Below are positions 55,335 to 63,400 of a stretch of 64,000 nucleotides of DNA, in pieces. The position numbers and the translations under genes are program-made. Positions within the stretch are counted from its first letter, which is position 1; each line of letters starts with the position of its first letter. Under the pieces are notes generated by a model. It saw nothing but the letters and a program-made list of their open reading frames with translations, was not told the origin of the DNA and did not search any database. Origin of the DNA: Kitasatospora sp. Root107 (GTDB lineage: Bacteria > Actinomycetota > Actinomycetes > Streptomycetales > Streptomycetaceae); contig NZ_LMCT01000011.1 in assembly GCF_001424875.1 (NCBI RefSeq), positions 78,713 through 142,712 of the forward strand, written 5' to 3'.

Positions 55335-55661
55335 ATGGCGGGTGAGTATCAGGTCGATCCGGAGGCGATACGGCGGTTCGGCCGTACCTCGGAGGAGCGT
55401 TCGACCCGAGTGCGGGAGATCCGGAGCCAGTTGGGCGAGCACCGGCTGCCGTCCGGGGCCTTCGGCAAGCTGCCGGAGGCGGACGAGATCGAGCGGGACT
55501 ACCAGGAGCGGCACGAGGCCGCCGTGGTCAACCTGATCTCCGTCGCGGACACCATGGAGCGGATCTCCGGGCACTCGGAGGACCTGGCCCGATCCTATGA
55601 GGCCGCCGAGCGCGGACTCGCCGAGAACATGCAGGTGATGGCCAGGGGGCTCGGGGCATGA
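55335..55661 (+). CDS. WXG100-like small helical protein
   Basis: A 108-residue all-helical protein resembling ESX-type secreted partners: helix (DPEAIRRFGRTSEERSTRVREIRSQLG), a turn with LPSGAFGKLPEADEIERDY (short parts), then a second long helix to the end. The usual W-x-G is replaced by F-G. GGGGGAGGAG lies before the ATG. Its stop overlaps the next start by 4 bp (ATGA), so the two are translated together, as EsxA/EsxB-type pairs are. No ESX membrane genes lie in the window. Confidence 0.65.
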   Translation: MAGEYQVDPEAIRRFGRTSEERSTRVREIRSQLGEHRLPSGAFGKLPEADEIERDYQERHEAAVVNLISVADTMERISGHSEDLARSYEAAERGLAENMQVMARGLGA

Positions 55662-56551
55662 GCAGTCCGGCGTCCGAGGCGGTCAACGCCTATGTGAAGA
55701 TCGACAATTGGCTCAGTCCGTTGGGCAGCGTGGTGGACGCCATCCTGCGCCCGATCGTCGAGCCGTTCGCCGAGATGCTGGAGTTCGTCACCGGTGACCC
55801 GGAGGGGCTGCTGGACGCGGCCAAGCTCTGGAAGGCACAGGCCGAGGCACTCCGTGAGGTGATCGCCGACCAGCGGCGGGACCGGGCCGCGCTGACCAAC
55901 GACTGGCAGGGCGAGGCCGCCGACAAGCTCCAGCAGGAACTCGCCGAGTACGAGACGGCGCTGGAGGAGGAGGCGGACGACATGGAGAACACCGCCTACC
56001 GCCTGGAGGAGGCCGCCGAGGAGTGCCGGGTCGCCCAGGAGCTGGTGGAGACGGTGATCCGTGAGCTGATCGAGTGGGCGATCATCACCTTCGCCGCCTC
56101 GCTCGCCTTCAGCGTGATCACGGCCGGTGTGTCGCTGGCCGCGGAGGCCGCCGCCGCAGCTGCCGAGGGCACCATCGCCAGCGCCCGGATCGCCATGCTG
56201 GTACGGAAGTTGGCCTCGGCGCTGACGAAGGTCGCGGACGCCATGAAGGCGATCAAGGCGGCCTCCGCCCGGCCGCACCTGAGCCCGAAGAAGCCGTGGA
56301 CCTGGACCAAGCAGTTCGACCCCGAGGCGCTCGCCGCCAGCATGATCAAGAAGGGCGTCGGCAAGGCCGCCCTGGGTGCCATCGGCCTGACCGGTGACCC
56401 GGTGGGCGAGACCGCCAAGACCGCGATCCAGCAGGGTCTGATCTTCGGCGCCGACGAGGCGGACAAGAAGATCAACCCGCAGAACCTGCCGCCGACCGTA
56501 GAGTTGAGCCCGGAGGAGCGCAAGCAGCGCTTCGACCAGGCCTTCGGCTGA
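55658..56551 (+). CDS. WXG-domain protein, putative type VII secretion substrate
   Basis: A 297-residue protein. An N-terminal helical segment has VDAILRPIVEPFAEMLEF and then a W-x-G turn (NDWQGEAADKLQQEL, near residue 90) within long acidic helices, followed by a hydrophobic Ala-rich pair of helices (about 140-175) and a soluble tail with PKKPWTWTKQFDPEALAASMI. The layout matches targeting modules of actinobacterial polymorphic toxins, but no recognised toxin domain is present at the C-terminus. Start overlaps the previous gene. Confidence 0.7.
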   Translation: MSSPASEAVNAYVKIDNWLSPLGSVVDAILRPIVEPFAEMLEFVTGDPEGLLDAAKLWKAQAEALREVIADQRRDRAALTNDWQGEAADKLQQELAEYETALEEEADDMENTAYRLEEAAEECRVAQELVETVIRELIEWAIITFAASLAFSVITAGVSLAAEAAAAAAEGTIASARIAMLVRKLASALTKVADAMKAIKAASARPHLSPKKPWTWTKQFDPEALAASMIKKGVGKAALGAIGLTGDPVGETAKTAIQQGLIFGADEADKKINPQNLPPTVELSPEERKQRFDQAFG

Positions 56552-56577
56552 GACCGACGAGGAAGGGCGGGCACGCG

Positions 56578-57177
56578 ATGCTCAACGCCGACCGCGAGAT
56601 CGTCCAGCCGTTGCTGGAGCCGGGCGAGCGCCTGATCGAGGCGGCCAAGGTGAGCCTGGCTCCGGGTATCGCGCGCCCGCCCGAGGAGCTGCTCACGCCC
56701 CGTCAGCCCAGCCAGCTCGAACAGAAGTTGGCCAGGCCGTTCAACGTGCTGCGCCGGGCCTACGCCGTGGTGAACCCGGTCTCGGCGGCGGTCGGCGCGG
56801 TCGAGGACCGGGTGGCGTCGGCCGCGCCCGAACGGGCGCTGCACGGCACCGGGATGGGCGGGGACTGGGCCAGTGCCGCCGGGCGCTTCGTGATCCGGAT
56901 GTACGAGGACGGCGCGTACGCCTCGGGCCTGCTCACCGTCACCGACCGGCGGGTGCTGATGGTGGTGGACCGCTCCGCGATCTGGCAGCTGCTCAGCGAG
57001 CAGCACGCCGTGCAGTGGGCGGTGCAGCGTGGCGAGTTGGCCGAGTTCCGGCGCAACGCCAAGGGTGTGCTGCAGCGCGGCCGAATCGACCTGGTCTTCC
57101 GGGACGGCTCCTGGGCGGGTGTGTCGGCAGACCTGCCGCGTAACGCCGATCCGTTGGTGGCCGCGTTCAGCGGGTGA
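56578..57177 (+). CDS. Hypothetical protein of the WXG gene cluster
   Basis: A 199-residue protein I do not recognise. A PH-like beta fold is suggested by alternating strands in the C-terminal half (ASGLLTVTDRRVLMVVDRS; GRIDLVFRDGSWAGVSAD). No signal or membrane segment. It begins 26 bp after the WXG-domain gene, in one operon, and could be its chaperone or immunity partner. Its 3' end overlaps the convergent XRE regulator by 11 bp. Confidence 0.6.
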   Translation: MLNADREIVQPLLEPGERLIEAAKVSLAPGIARPPEELLTPRQPSQLEQKLARPFNVLRRAYAVVNPVSAAVGAVEDRVASAAPERALHGTGMGGDWASAAGRFVIRMYEDGAYASGLLTVTDRRVLMVVDRSAIWQLLSEQHAVQWAVQRGELAEFRRNAKGVLQRGRIDLVFRDGSWAGVSADLPRNADPLVAAFSG

Positions 57178-57970
57178 GCCGGCGTAGGCGATCGGTGGTC
57201 TCGGGATCGCGTGGGGAGAACACGACCAGCTGGAACCCGTCGGACGCCTGGAGTACCAGCTGGTCGATCCGCAGCAGGCCGACCGCCTCGTGTGACAAGT
57301 CCTTGGCGGTGCCGGCCCGTTCGAGCACCTGATGCTCGTCCAGCCAGCGGTCCGCCTCCGGGAAGTGGGTGCGCAGCCGGGTGATCACCTCGGCCAGTGC
57401 GGGGCGCTCCCCGGCGGCGGTGCGGAGTTGGGCCAGCAGCCGGCGGGCGTGCCGCTCCCAGTCCACGGTGCGGCGCCGGTTGGCCTGGTTGGCGAAGGCC
57501 AGCCAGGCCAGGTTGCGGTCGGCCGGGTCGCAGGCGGTGTAGTCGAACAGCGCGTCGGCCTCCGGGTTCCACGCCCGGACCTCCCAGTCGGCGTCCATCA
57601 GAAAGGCCGGGGCCGGGGACTGGCCGGACATCAACCGCAGTAGTGGGGCCGGGAGTTCGGCCGGCGCAGGTTCGGTGGTGGTACCGCCGCCGGCCAGTTG
57701 GAAGAGATAGGCGGTCTCGGTCCGGTCCAGCCGCAGGGTACGGGCCAGGCTGCCCAGCACCTCGGGGGAGGGGTTGATCCGGCGCCCCTGCTCCAGCCAG
57801 GTGTACCAGGTCACTCCGACCCCGGCGAGCAGCGCCAGCTCCTCCCGGCGCAGCCCCGGCGTCCGGCGGCGGACGCCCGGGGCCAGGCCGACCTGCTCCG
57901 GGGACAGCCGGGCCCGGCGAGTGCGCAGGAAGTCGGACAGCTCGGTGCGCTGCAGTTCGGTGGTGGTCAT
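57167..57970 (-). CDS. XRE-family regulator with MmyB-like ligand domain
   Basis: A 267-residue repressor type common in streptomycetes: N-terminal helix-turn-helix (RRTPGLRREELALLAGVGVTWY, given partly: LRREELALLAGVG, then WYTWLEQGR) and a C-terminal MmyB-like PAS-type domain (FLMDADWEVRAWNPEADALF; ADRNLAWLAFAN). Such proteins often regulate a divergent neighbour; here that is the secreted beta-propeller gene at 58084. GGGGGAGCG lies before the ATG at 57970. Ligand unknown. Confidence 0.9.
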   Translation of the reverse strand: MTTTELQRTELSDFLRTRRARLSPEQVGLAPGVRRRTPGLRREELALLAGVGVTWYTWLEQGRRINPSPEVLGSLARTLRLDRTETAYLFQLAGGGTTTEPAPAELPAPLLRLMSGQSPAPAFLMDADWEVRAWNPEADALFDYTACDPADRNLAWLAFANQANRRRTVDWERHARRLLAQLRTAAGERPALAEVITRLRTHFPEADRWLDEHQVLERAGTAKDLSHEAVGLLRIDQLVLQASDGFQLVVFSPRDPETTDRLRRLTR

Positions 57971-58083
57971 CGCTCCCCCTGTGGTGCTGGTACTCCCACT
58001 ACCAGTATCGCTGGGCACTGCCGGGGCCCGGCGCCGGGCGGGAGGGTGGAGGCACGTACCACCGCTCCTGAAGGAGAACCGAG

Positions 58084-59076
58084 ATGACGATCCGTCCGTT
58101 CCGCACCGCCGCCGTGGCGGCGCTGGCCGCCGTCCTGCTGGGCGCGGGGGCGCTGCCCGCAGCCGCCGCCCGTCCGTACCCGCCGTCGGTGCTGGCCGGG
58201 CACGCCGACAGCCTGCACCCGGAGGACGCGGTCTGGGACGCCGCGCACGGCCGTTTCCTGGTCGGCTCGCTGCGGCACGGCACCGTGTCGGTGGTCCGCC
58301 CCGACGGCTCGGTGCGCACGTTGGTGGACGACCCGGAGCACCTGGTGTCGGTGGTCGGCATCCAGATCGACCGGGCCCGGGGCCGGGTGCTGGTGGCCAA
58401 CGCCGACCCCGGGGTGGGCCTGCGGCACGACCCGGCCCGGGTGGTGGCGGGCATCGGGGCGTACGACCTGGAGAGCGGGCGGCGGATCTTCTACACCGAC
58501 CTGGCGGCCGTCGCGGCGGACGGTGGGCGGCACTTCGCCAACGATCTGGTGCTGGGGCCGGACGGCGAAGCGTACGTGACGGACTCGTTCGCGCCGGTGA
58601 TGTACCGGGTGCGGCCGGACGGATCCGCCACGGTGCTGGTGCGGGACGCCCGGCTGGCGGCGCCGGTGGGCGGGTTCGGGCTGAACGGGATCGTCCGGGT
58701 CGGGCGCACGCTGCTGGTCGGCAAGTACGACGACGGCACGCTGTGGCGGGTGTCGATCGACCGGCCGGGGGAGCTGCGGCAGGTGGCGGTCACGGGCGGG
58801 GACCGTCCGGTCGGCCTGGACGGGCTGCTGCGGACCCGGGACGGTGTGCTGCACGGCGTCACCAACCGGCTGGGTGGCGGGGGTTCGGACACGGTGGTCG
58901 AACTGCGCTCGGCGGACGGCTGGCGGAGTGCGGTGCTGACGGCCCGTCCGGCTCCCGATCCGGCACTGACGGCGGTGGTGGCCGGTCCTGGCGAGGCGGC
59001 GTACACGCTGTCGGGGCGGATGGACCTGCTGTTCGCGGGCGTGCTGGACGACAGGTTCACGCTGCGTAGGCTGTGA
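58084..59076 (+). CDS. Secreted beta-propeller protein (SMP-30/gluconolactonase-like)
   Basis: A 330-residue exported protein: signal peptide (VAALAAVLLGAGALPAAAA) with cleavage near residue 30, then repeating blades with PEDAVWD, GIQIDRARGRVLVANADPG, FANDLVLGPDGEAYVTDSF and GLNGIVRVGRTLLVG, the pattern of SMP-30/strictosidine-synthase-like propellers. Enzymatic activity is not certain; calcium-dependent lactonase is possible. GAAGGAGAA precedes the ATG. It is divergent from, and probably regulated by, the XRE protein. Confidence 0.88.
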   Translation: MTIRPFRTAAVAALAAVLLGAGALPAAAARPYPPSVLAGHADSLHPEDAVWDAAHGRFLVGSLRHGTVSVVRPDGSVRTLVDDPEHLVSVVGIQIDRARGRVLVANADPGVGLRHDPARVVAGIGAYDLESGRRIFYTDLAAVAADGGRHFANDLVLGPDGEAYVTDSFAPVMYRVRPDGSATVLVRDARLAAPVGGFGLNGIVRVGRTLLVGKYDDGTLWRVSIDRPGELRQVAVTGGDRPVGLDGLLRTRDGVLHGVTNRLGGGGSDTVVELRSADGWRSAVLTARPAPDPALTAVVAGPGEAAYTLSGRMDLLFAGVLDDRFTLRRL

Positions 59077-59079
59077 GGC

Positions 59080-59454
59080 ATGGAACGACTCGACGCGCGG
59101 GATCTCGCGGAGCAGGAGCGGTGTCTGGACGAGCTGCTCGAGGTGCTCGAGCTGGTCTTCGACGAGCCGGTGGACCCGCGTGTCGAGGCGTTGGCGGCGC
59201 GGCAGCCGCTGTATCCGCAGTACCACCGGGTCGGCCACAAGCGGCAGTTGGTGCGCCTGGCGCTGGAGGATGAGCGGCGGTTGGTACGGGAGCACTACGA
59301 CGCGGTGCTGCGAGCGGTGCTGGCCGACCCGGACGTGAACTCGCCGCGCTGGCTGATCGCCGTCCTGGTGGGCGCGGTGGGGCGGCGCAGGGTGGAGCAG
59401 GATCTGCTGACGGCGGGCGCCTCGGCGGACGTACTGCGCTGGGCGGGCCGGTAG
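59080..59454 (+). CDS. Small hypothetical protein downstream of propeller gene
   Basis: A 124-residue helical, charged protein I do not recognise (EQERCLDELLEVLELVFDEP; LALEDERRLVREHYDAVL). No signal or membrane segment. It starts 3 bp after the propeller stop, so translation is probably coupled although one product is secreted and the other cytoplasmic. It is convergent with the chelatase. Confidence 0.6.
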   Translation: MERLDARDLAEQERCLDELLEVLELVFDEPVDPRVEALAARQPLYPQYHRVGHKRQLVRLALEDERRLVREHYDAVLRAVLADPDVNSPRWLIAVLVGAVGRRRVEQDLLTAGASADVLRWAGR

Positions 59455-59455
59455 G

Positions 59456-60217
59456 TCAGGCGGCGACGGCGGTGCTCTGCCGGGCCCGGTCGTAGCGCTG
59501 GAGCAGCAGTTCGGCGATCTCCGGGGCGGCGCCGAGGACCGGTGCGACCAGATCGACCCCGGCGGTTTGGGCGGCCGCGGTGATCCGGTCCGGCAGCAGG
59601 CCCGGTGCCAGCAGGTAGGGGGCGACGGCGAGTTGGCGCAGCCCTCGGGCCCGCAGCGCGGCGACCGCGTCTGCGAGCTGCGGCGGTGCGGCGGAGGCGT
59701 GCGCGACCTCGACGGCGGCGAAGCCGCGGGTGCGGCGGTACTCCGCGGCGACCGCGCGGGTGGCGGCGTTGGCGGCTCGGTCGGAGGAGCCGGCGGCGGC
59801 CAGTACCAGCCCGGTGCGGTGGGCTTCGGCCGGGTCGAACCCGGCCTCGGCCAGACGGCGGTCCAGGGCGGCCAGCAGCAGCGGGGACGGGCCGAGCACG
59901 TCGGCGAGCGGCACGTCAGCCCCGGCCTCGCGGAGCGCGGCCGGGATGTCGGTGCGCGCGTGGAAGGCCCGGTTGAGCAGCAGTGGGACGGCGACGGCGG
60001 TGCTGAACCGGTCGGCCACCTGGGTCAGCCGGGGCGCGCAGTGGTCCAGGTAGGCGGTGCCGACCTGGAGCCCGGGGCGCACCGAACGGACCTGCCGGAC
60101 CAGCTCGTTGACGGTGGCGGCGTGCCGGGGGTCGCGGCTGCCGTGGGCGATCAGCAGGAGTGCGGGGCTGCCCGCACCAGGAGTGTGGGGCAGTGCGGGC
60201 AGCTGGCCGAGGTACAT
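59456..60217 (-). CDS. Sirohydrochlorin chelatase (CbiX/SirB family)
   Basis: A 253-residue two-repeat chelatase that inserts iron (or cobalt) into sirohydrochlorin. Metal-binding positions are in LLLIAHGSRDPRH near the N-terminus and NRAFHARTDIP near residue 85; the second half has VLAAAGSSDRAANAA. Siroheme is the cofactor of sulfite reductase, which fits its place at the end of the sulfonate/sulfate block, 9 bp after the permease. S. coelicolor has the same order (SCO6093 onward, from memory). Confidence 0.9.
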   Translation of the reverse strand: MYLGQLPALPHTPGAGSPALLLIAHGSRDPRHAATVNELVRQVRSVRPGLQVGTAYLDHCAPRLTQVADRFSTAVAVPLLLNRAFHARTDIPAALREAGADVPLADVLGPSPLLLAALDRRLAEAGFDPAEAHRTGLVLAAAGSSDRAANAATRAVAAEYRRTRGFAAVEVAHASAAPPQLADAVAALRARGLRQLAVAPYLLAPGLLPDRITAAAQTAGVDLVAPVLGAAPEIAELLLQRYDRARQSTAVAA

Positions 60218-60226
60218 GGTGCGGTC

Positions 60227-61126
60227 CTATCGGTTGCTGACCAGCAGGCCGCGGTTGCGCAGCACGCGGCGCTCCAGCGGGCTGAAGAACAGCAGGTCGA
60301 TGGCGACGCCGACGATCAGGATCAGGATGATGCCGAGCAGTACGCCGGACATGTCGTTGAACTCGCGCTGGTTCTCCAGGAACCGGCCGAGGCCGACGCC
60401 GAGGTCGGGGGAGGCGGCGATGAGTTCGGCGGCCATCAGGGAGCGCCAGGAGAAGGCCCAGCCCTGCTTGAGCCCGGCCAGGTAGCCGGGCAGCGCGCCG
60501 GGGAGCAGTACGTGCCGGGCGCGGGCGAGGCCGGTGGCACCCATGGTGCGGCCGGAGCGCAGCAGCAGCGGCGGGACCTGGTCGATGCCGGCGACGAGGC
60601 CGTTGGCGACCGAGGGGACGGCGCCGAGCAGGATGACCGCGTACATGGTCGAGCTGTTGACGCCGAGCCAGATCACCGCGGCGGGGACCCAGGCGACCGA
60701 GGGCAGCGACTGGAGGCCGGAGAGGATCGGGCCGATGGCGGCGCGGACCGGCTTGACCTGGGCGACCAGCAGGCCGATCGGGGTGCCGATGATCACGGCG
60801 GCGACGAAGCCGGACAGGCCGCGCCAGAGGCTGGTCCAGATGATGCTGAACAGGGTGCCCTGGGCCCACAGGTCGGCCAGCGCGGCCCAGACCATGCCGG
60901 GGCTGGGCAGCTTGTACTCGTCGGTCAGCTCCAGGCTGAAGGCGAGCTGCCAGACGCCGAGCACCAGCGCGACCGCGACCAGCGGCGGCAGGGCCTTCTG
61001 CCGGAGCACGGTGGTCAACGGGGTCCGCTGGGTGACCACGGCGTCCAGGGCGTCCAGGCCGGCGCCGACGTCGGCAGCGGTGGTCTTCTCCAGGACGGGG
61101 GAGGGGGTGGTGTCAGTGCTGGCCAT
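60227..61126 (-). CDS. ssuC: Sulfonate-type ABC transporter permease
   Basis: A 299-residue inner-membrane permease with about six helices and the EAA loop around QVPPLLLRSGRTMGATGLARARHVLLPG. It is of the SsuC/TauC group that imports organosulfonates with SsuA and SsuB. I chose ATG 61126, which overlaps the ssuB stop and has GGGGAG upstream; a GTG 18 bp earlier is possible. Confidence 0.92.
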   Translation of the reverse strand: MASTDTTPSPVLEKTTAADVGAGLDALDAVVTQRTPLTTVLRQKALPPLVAVALVLGVWQLAFSLELTDEYKLPSPGMVWAALADLWAQGTLFSIIWTSLWRGLSGFVAAVIIGTPIGLLVAQVKPVRAAIGPILSGLQSLPSVAWVPAAVIWLGVNSSTMYAVILLGAVPSVANGLVAGIDQVPPLLLRSGRTMGATGLARARHVLLPGALPGYLAGLKQGWAFSWRSLMAAELIAASPDLGVGLGRFLENQREFNDMSGVLLGIILILIVGVAIDLLFFSPLERRVLRNRGLLVSNR

Positions 61127-61916
61127 GGCGGCGGATCTCCCCACGCAGTTCGTCAGTGATCTCGATGGACAGGTCGGCCACGCCGGCGGATTCGATCCGG
61201 CGGGGCTGCGGCAGGTCGATCCGCCACTCCTTGGCGACCCGGCCGGGGCGCGAGGAGAGCAGGACGACCCGCTGGGCGAGGCGGACGGCCTCGCGGACGT
61301 TGTGGGTGACGAACAGCACGGTGAGCTTCTGCTCGGCCCAGATCCGGGTGAGCTCGTCGTGCAGCACGTCCCGGGTGATCGCGTCCAGGGCGGCGAACGG
61401 CTCGTCCATCAGCAGCACGTCGCTGCCCTGGGCGAGCGCGCGGGCCAGCGCGACGCGCTGGCGCATGCCACCGGAGAGTTCGTGGACGCGCTTGCCGTGG
61501 GCGCCGTTCAGGCGGACCAGGTCGAGCAGACGCTCCGCCTCGGCGCGCCGCTCGGCCTTCGGGGTGCCGCCGAGCCGCAGCGCCAGCTCGATGTTCTTGC
61601 CGGCCGTCAGCCAGGGGAAGAGCGCGTGCTCCTGGAACATCAACGCCGGGCGGTGGCCGGGGAGTTCGATGCTTCCGGCCGAGGGCTTGTCGAGGCCGGC
61701 GACCAGGTTGAGCAGGGTCGACTTGCCGCAGCCGGAGGCACCGAGCAGGGTGACGAACTCGCCGGGTGCGACGTCGAGGGTGATGTCGTCCAGCACGTGG
61801 GTGGCGGCGCCGGGGCGGCCGAAGGACTTGTGGACGTGCGAGATCCGGACGGCGGGGGCGCGGTCGAGGACCCCGACGCTCGCGGCGCTCTCCGAGGTGG
61901 TCAGTGCCGTGGTCAT
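61113..61916 (-). CDS. ssuB: Sulfonate-type ABC transporter ATPase
   Basis: A 267-residue ABC ATPase: Walker A LLGASGCGKSTLLNLVAGL, Q-loop LMFQEHALFPWLTAGKN, signature LSGGMRQRVALARAL, Walker B VLLMDEPFAALDAIT, H-loop FVTHNVREA. It powers SsuC. The ATG at 61916 has AGGAGGTG upstream. Nitrate and taurine transporters share this subfamily, so the sulfur role rests on the neighbours (cysN, chelatase). Confidence 0.93.
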   Translation of the reverse strand: MTTALTTSESAASVGVLDRAPAVRISHVHKSFGRPGAATHVLDDITLDVAPGEFVTLLGASGCGKSTLLNLVAGLDKPSAGSIELPGHRPALMFQEHALFPWLTAGKNIELALRLGGTPKAERRAEAERLLDLVRLNGAHGKRVHELSGGMRQRVALARALAQGSDVLLMDEPFAALDAITRDVLHDELTRIWAEQKLTVLFVTHNVREAVRLAQRVVLLSSRPGRVAKEWRIDLPQPRRIESAGVADLSIEITDELRGEIRRHGQH

Positions 61917-62043
61917 CCGGACACCTCCTGGGTGCGTGGTCTGGCGAGGGAAAGTTCGGAGCCGGGGTCCGGCCCCGCCCGGCCCGGCGACGGGCATCGA
62001 CTGGGCTGGGCGGGGGCACGGACCACGGAGCTTGGGAGGACTG

Positions 62044-63171
62044 CTACTTGGTGCCGAGCCCGGCATCCGCCACGGCGGCCTGGCTCTTCGCCTTGAGCAC
62101 CTTGTTGAGCAGGGTGAGGTCGTAGATCCCGTTCAGGCTGGGCTTCTTGAGCAGACCTGCGGTCACCGCGTTGTCAGCCTCCTTCTGGAGGGTGACGGCC
62201 AGCGGGTCGTCGATGAACTCGATGTCGGCCCAGGCCGGGTCGAGGACGGCCGGCTCCAGGGCGTTGCCCGCAGCCTCCTTGATCGCGGCGTTGGCGGCTT
62301 CCTTGGCCTTGGCCGGGTTGGCCTTGATGTAGGCGTTGGTGTTCACCGAGCCGCGCAGCACGGCCTCCACCACGTCCGGGTGCTCCTTGAGGAACTTCTG
62401 CGAGACGATGATGTTGGTGATCACGAACTTGTTGTCCGGCCAGAGCGACTTCTCGTTCAGCAGTTCCTTGGCGCCCAGCGTGACCAGCTTGGAGGCGGTC
62501 GGCTCGGGCACCCAGGCGCCGTCGATCGAGCCGGACTTGTAGGCGTCCGGGGTGACCTTGTTGTCCGAGCGGACCACCGAGACGTCACCGGCGCCGGAGT
62601 TGGCGTCGACCTTCCAGCCCTTGCCGGCCAGGAAGCTGAGCAGCGCCACGTCCTGGGTGTTGCCGATCTGCGGGGTGGCGATCTTCTTGCCCTTGAGGTC
62701 GTCCACCGACTTGATCTTGTCGGGGTTGACGACCAGTCGGACGCCGCCCGAGGCCGAGCCGCCGATGATCTTCAGCGCCTCGCCGTTGGACTTGGTGTAG
62801 CCGTTGATCGCGGGGGAGGGGCCGATCCAGCCGATGTCGATCGAGCCGGCGTTCAGCGCCTCGATCTCCGCCGGACCCGCGTTGAATATCTGGGTCTTGA
62901 CCTGGGTGGCGCCCAGCTCCTTCTGGATCAGGCCCTCCTTGAGGCCGACCAGCGGGGTGCCATGGGTCAGGTTGGCGAAGTAGCCGATCTTCACCGTGTC
63001 GGCGGAGAGCTTGGCCCCGCCGGCCGAGGAGGCGGCGGCCGGAGCGGCCTTGTCCTCGCTCTTGGAGGAGCCGTAGCCGCAGGCGGTCAGCAGGCCGAGG
63101 GCGGTCAGGGTGGCCACCGCGGCGACAGCGGTCCGTCTGGTGCGACCGGGCAGGAACTGGTGCGAAGTCAT
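62044..63171 (-). CDS. ssuA: Sulfonate-type ABC transporter substrate-binding lipoprotein
   Basis: A 375-residue lipoprotein: signal with lipobox LLTAC (Cys31), then the SsuA/TauA fold KIGYFANLTHGTPLVGLKEGL, NAGPAEIEALNAGSIDIGWIG and GSIDGAWVPEPTASKLV. It binds an organosulfonate or similar anion for SsuBC. GAGGACG precedes the ATG. First gene of the ssuABC-chelatase operon, with 228 bp to cysN, so a promoter of its own is possible. Confidence 0.92.
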   Translation of the reverse strand: MTSHQFLPGRTRRTAVAAVATLTALGLLTACGYGSSKSEDKAAPAAASSAGGAKLSADTVKIGYFANLTHGTPLVGLKEGLIQKELGATQVKTQIFNAGPAEIEALNAGSIDIGWIGPSPAINGYTKSNGEALKIIGGSASGGVRLVVNPDKIKSVDDLKGKKIATPQIGNTQDVALLSFLAGKGWKVDANSGAGDVSVVRSDNKVTPDAYKSGSIDGAWVPEPTASKLVTLGAKELLNEKSLWPDNKFVITNIIVSQKFLKEHPDVVEAVLRGSVNTNAYIKANPAKAKEAANAAIKEAAGNALEPAVLDPAWADIEFIDDPLAVTLQKEADNAVTAGLLKKPSLNGIYDLTLLNKVLKAKSQAAVADAGLGTK

Positions 63172-63286
63172 CGAAGTCGTCCTCTTCGTGCAGGAAAGAA
63201 AGTAAGTCGGACAGCGGCACGGATGGTGCCGGACAAGCCGGGGGCGGCGTCTGCTGTGGGAAGCGGCCACCCCCGGTGACAGGGGG

Positions 63287-63400
63287 TCAGTGCCCCTGTC
63301 CGCCCGCACATCGCGTCAGTCCGCCCTGGCCACTGCCGAGGACGCCGCTGCCGATGCGGCCGCCTTCCTTGTCCATCCCCGAGAACGCTTCGCTGGGCAT
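63287..63400 (-). CDS. Possible 37-residue peptide overlapping the cysN stop
   Basis: An open frame starts at an ATG sharing one base with the cysN stop (TGATG), product begins MPSEAFSGMDKEGG and ends GQGH. There is no similarity I know and no ribosome site. It contains one Cys, so it is not an obvious cysteine-attenuation leader. Reported because the tight overlap could mean coupling; chance is as likely. Confidence 0.25.
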   Translation of the reverse strand: MPSEAFSGMDKEGGRIGSGVLGSGQGGLTRCAGGQGH

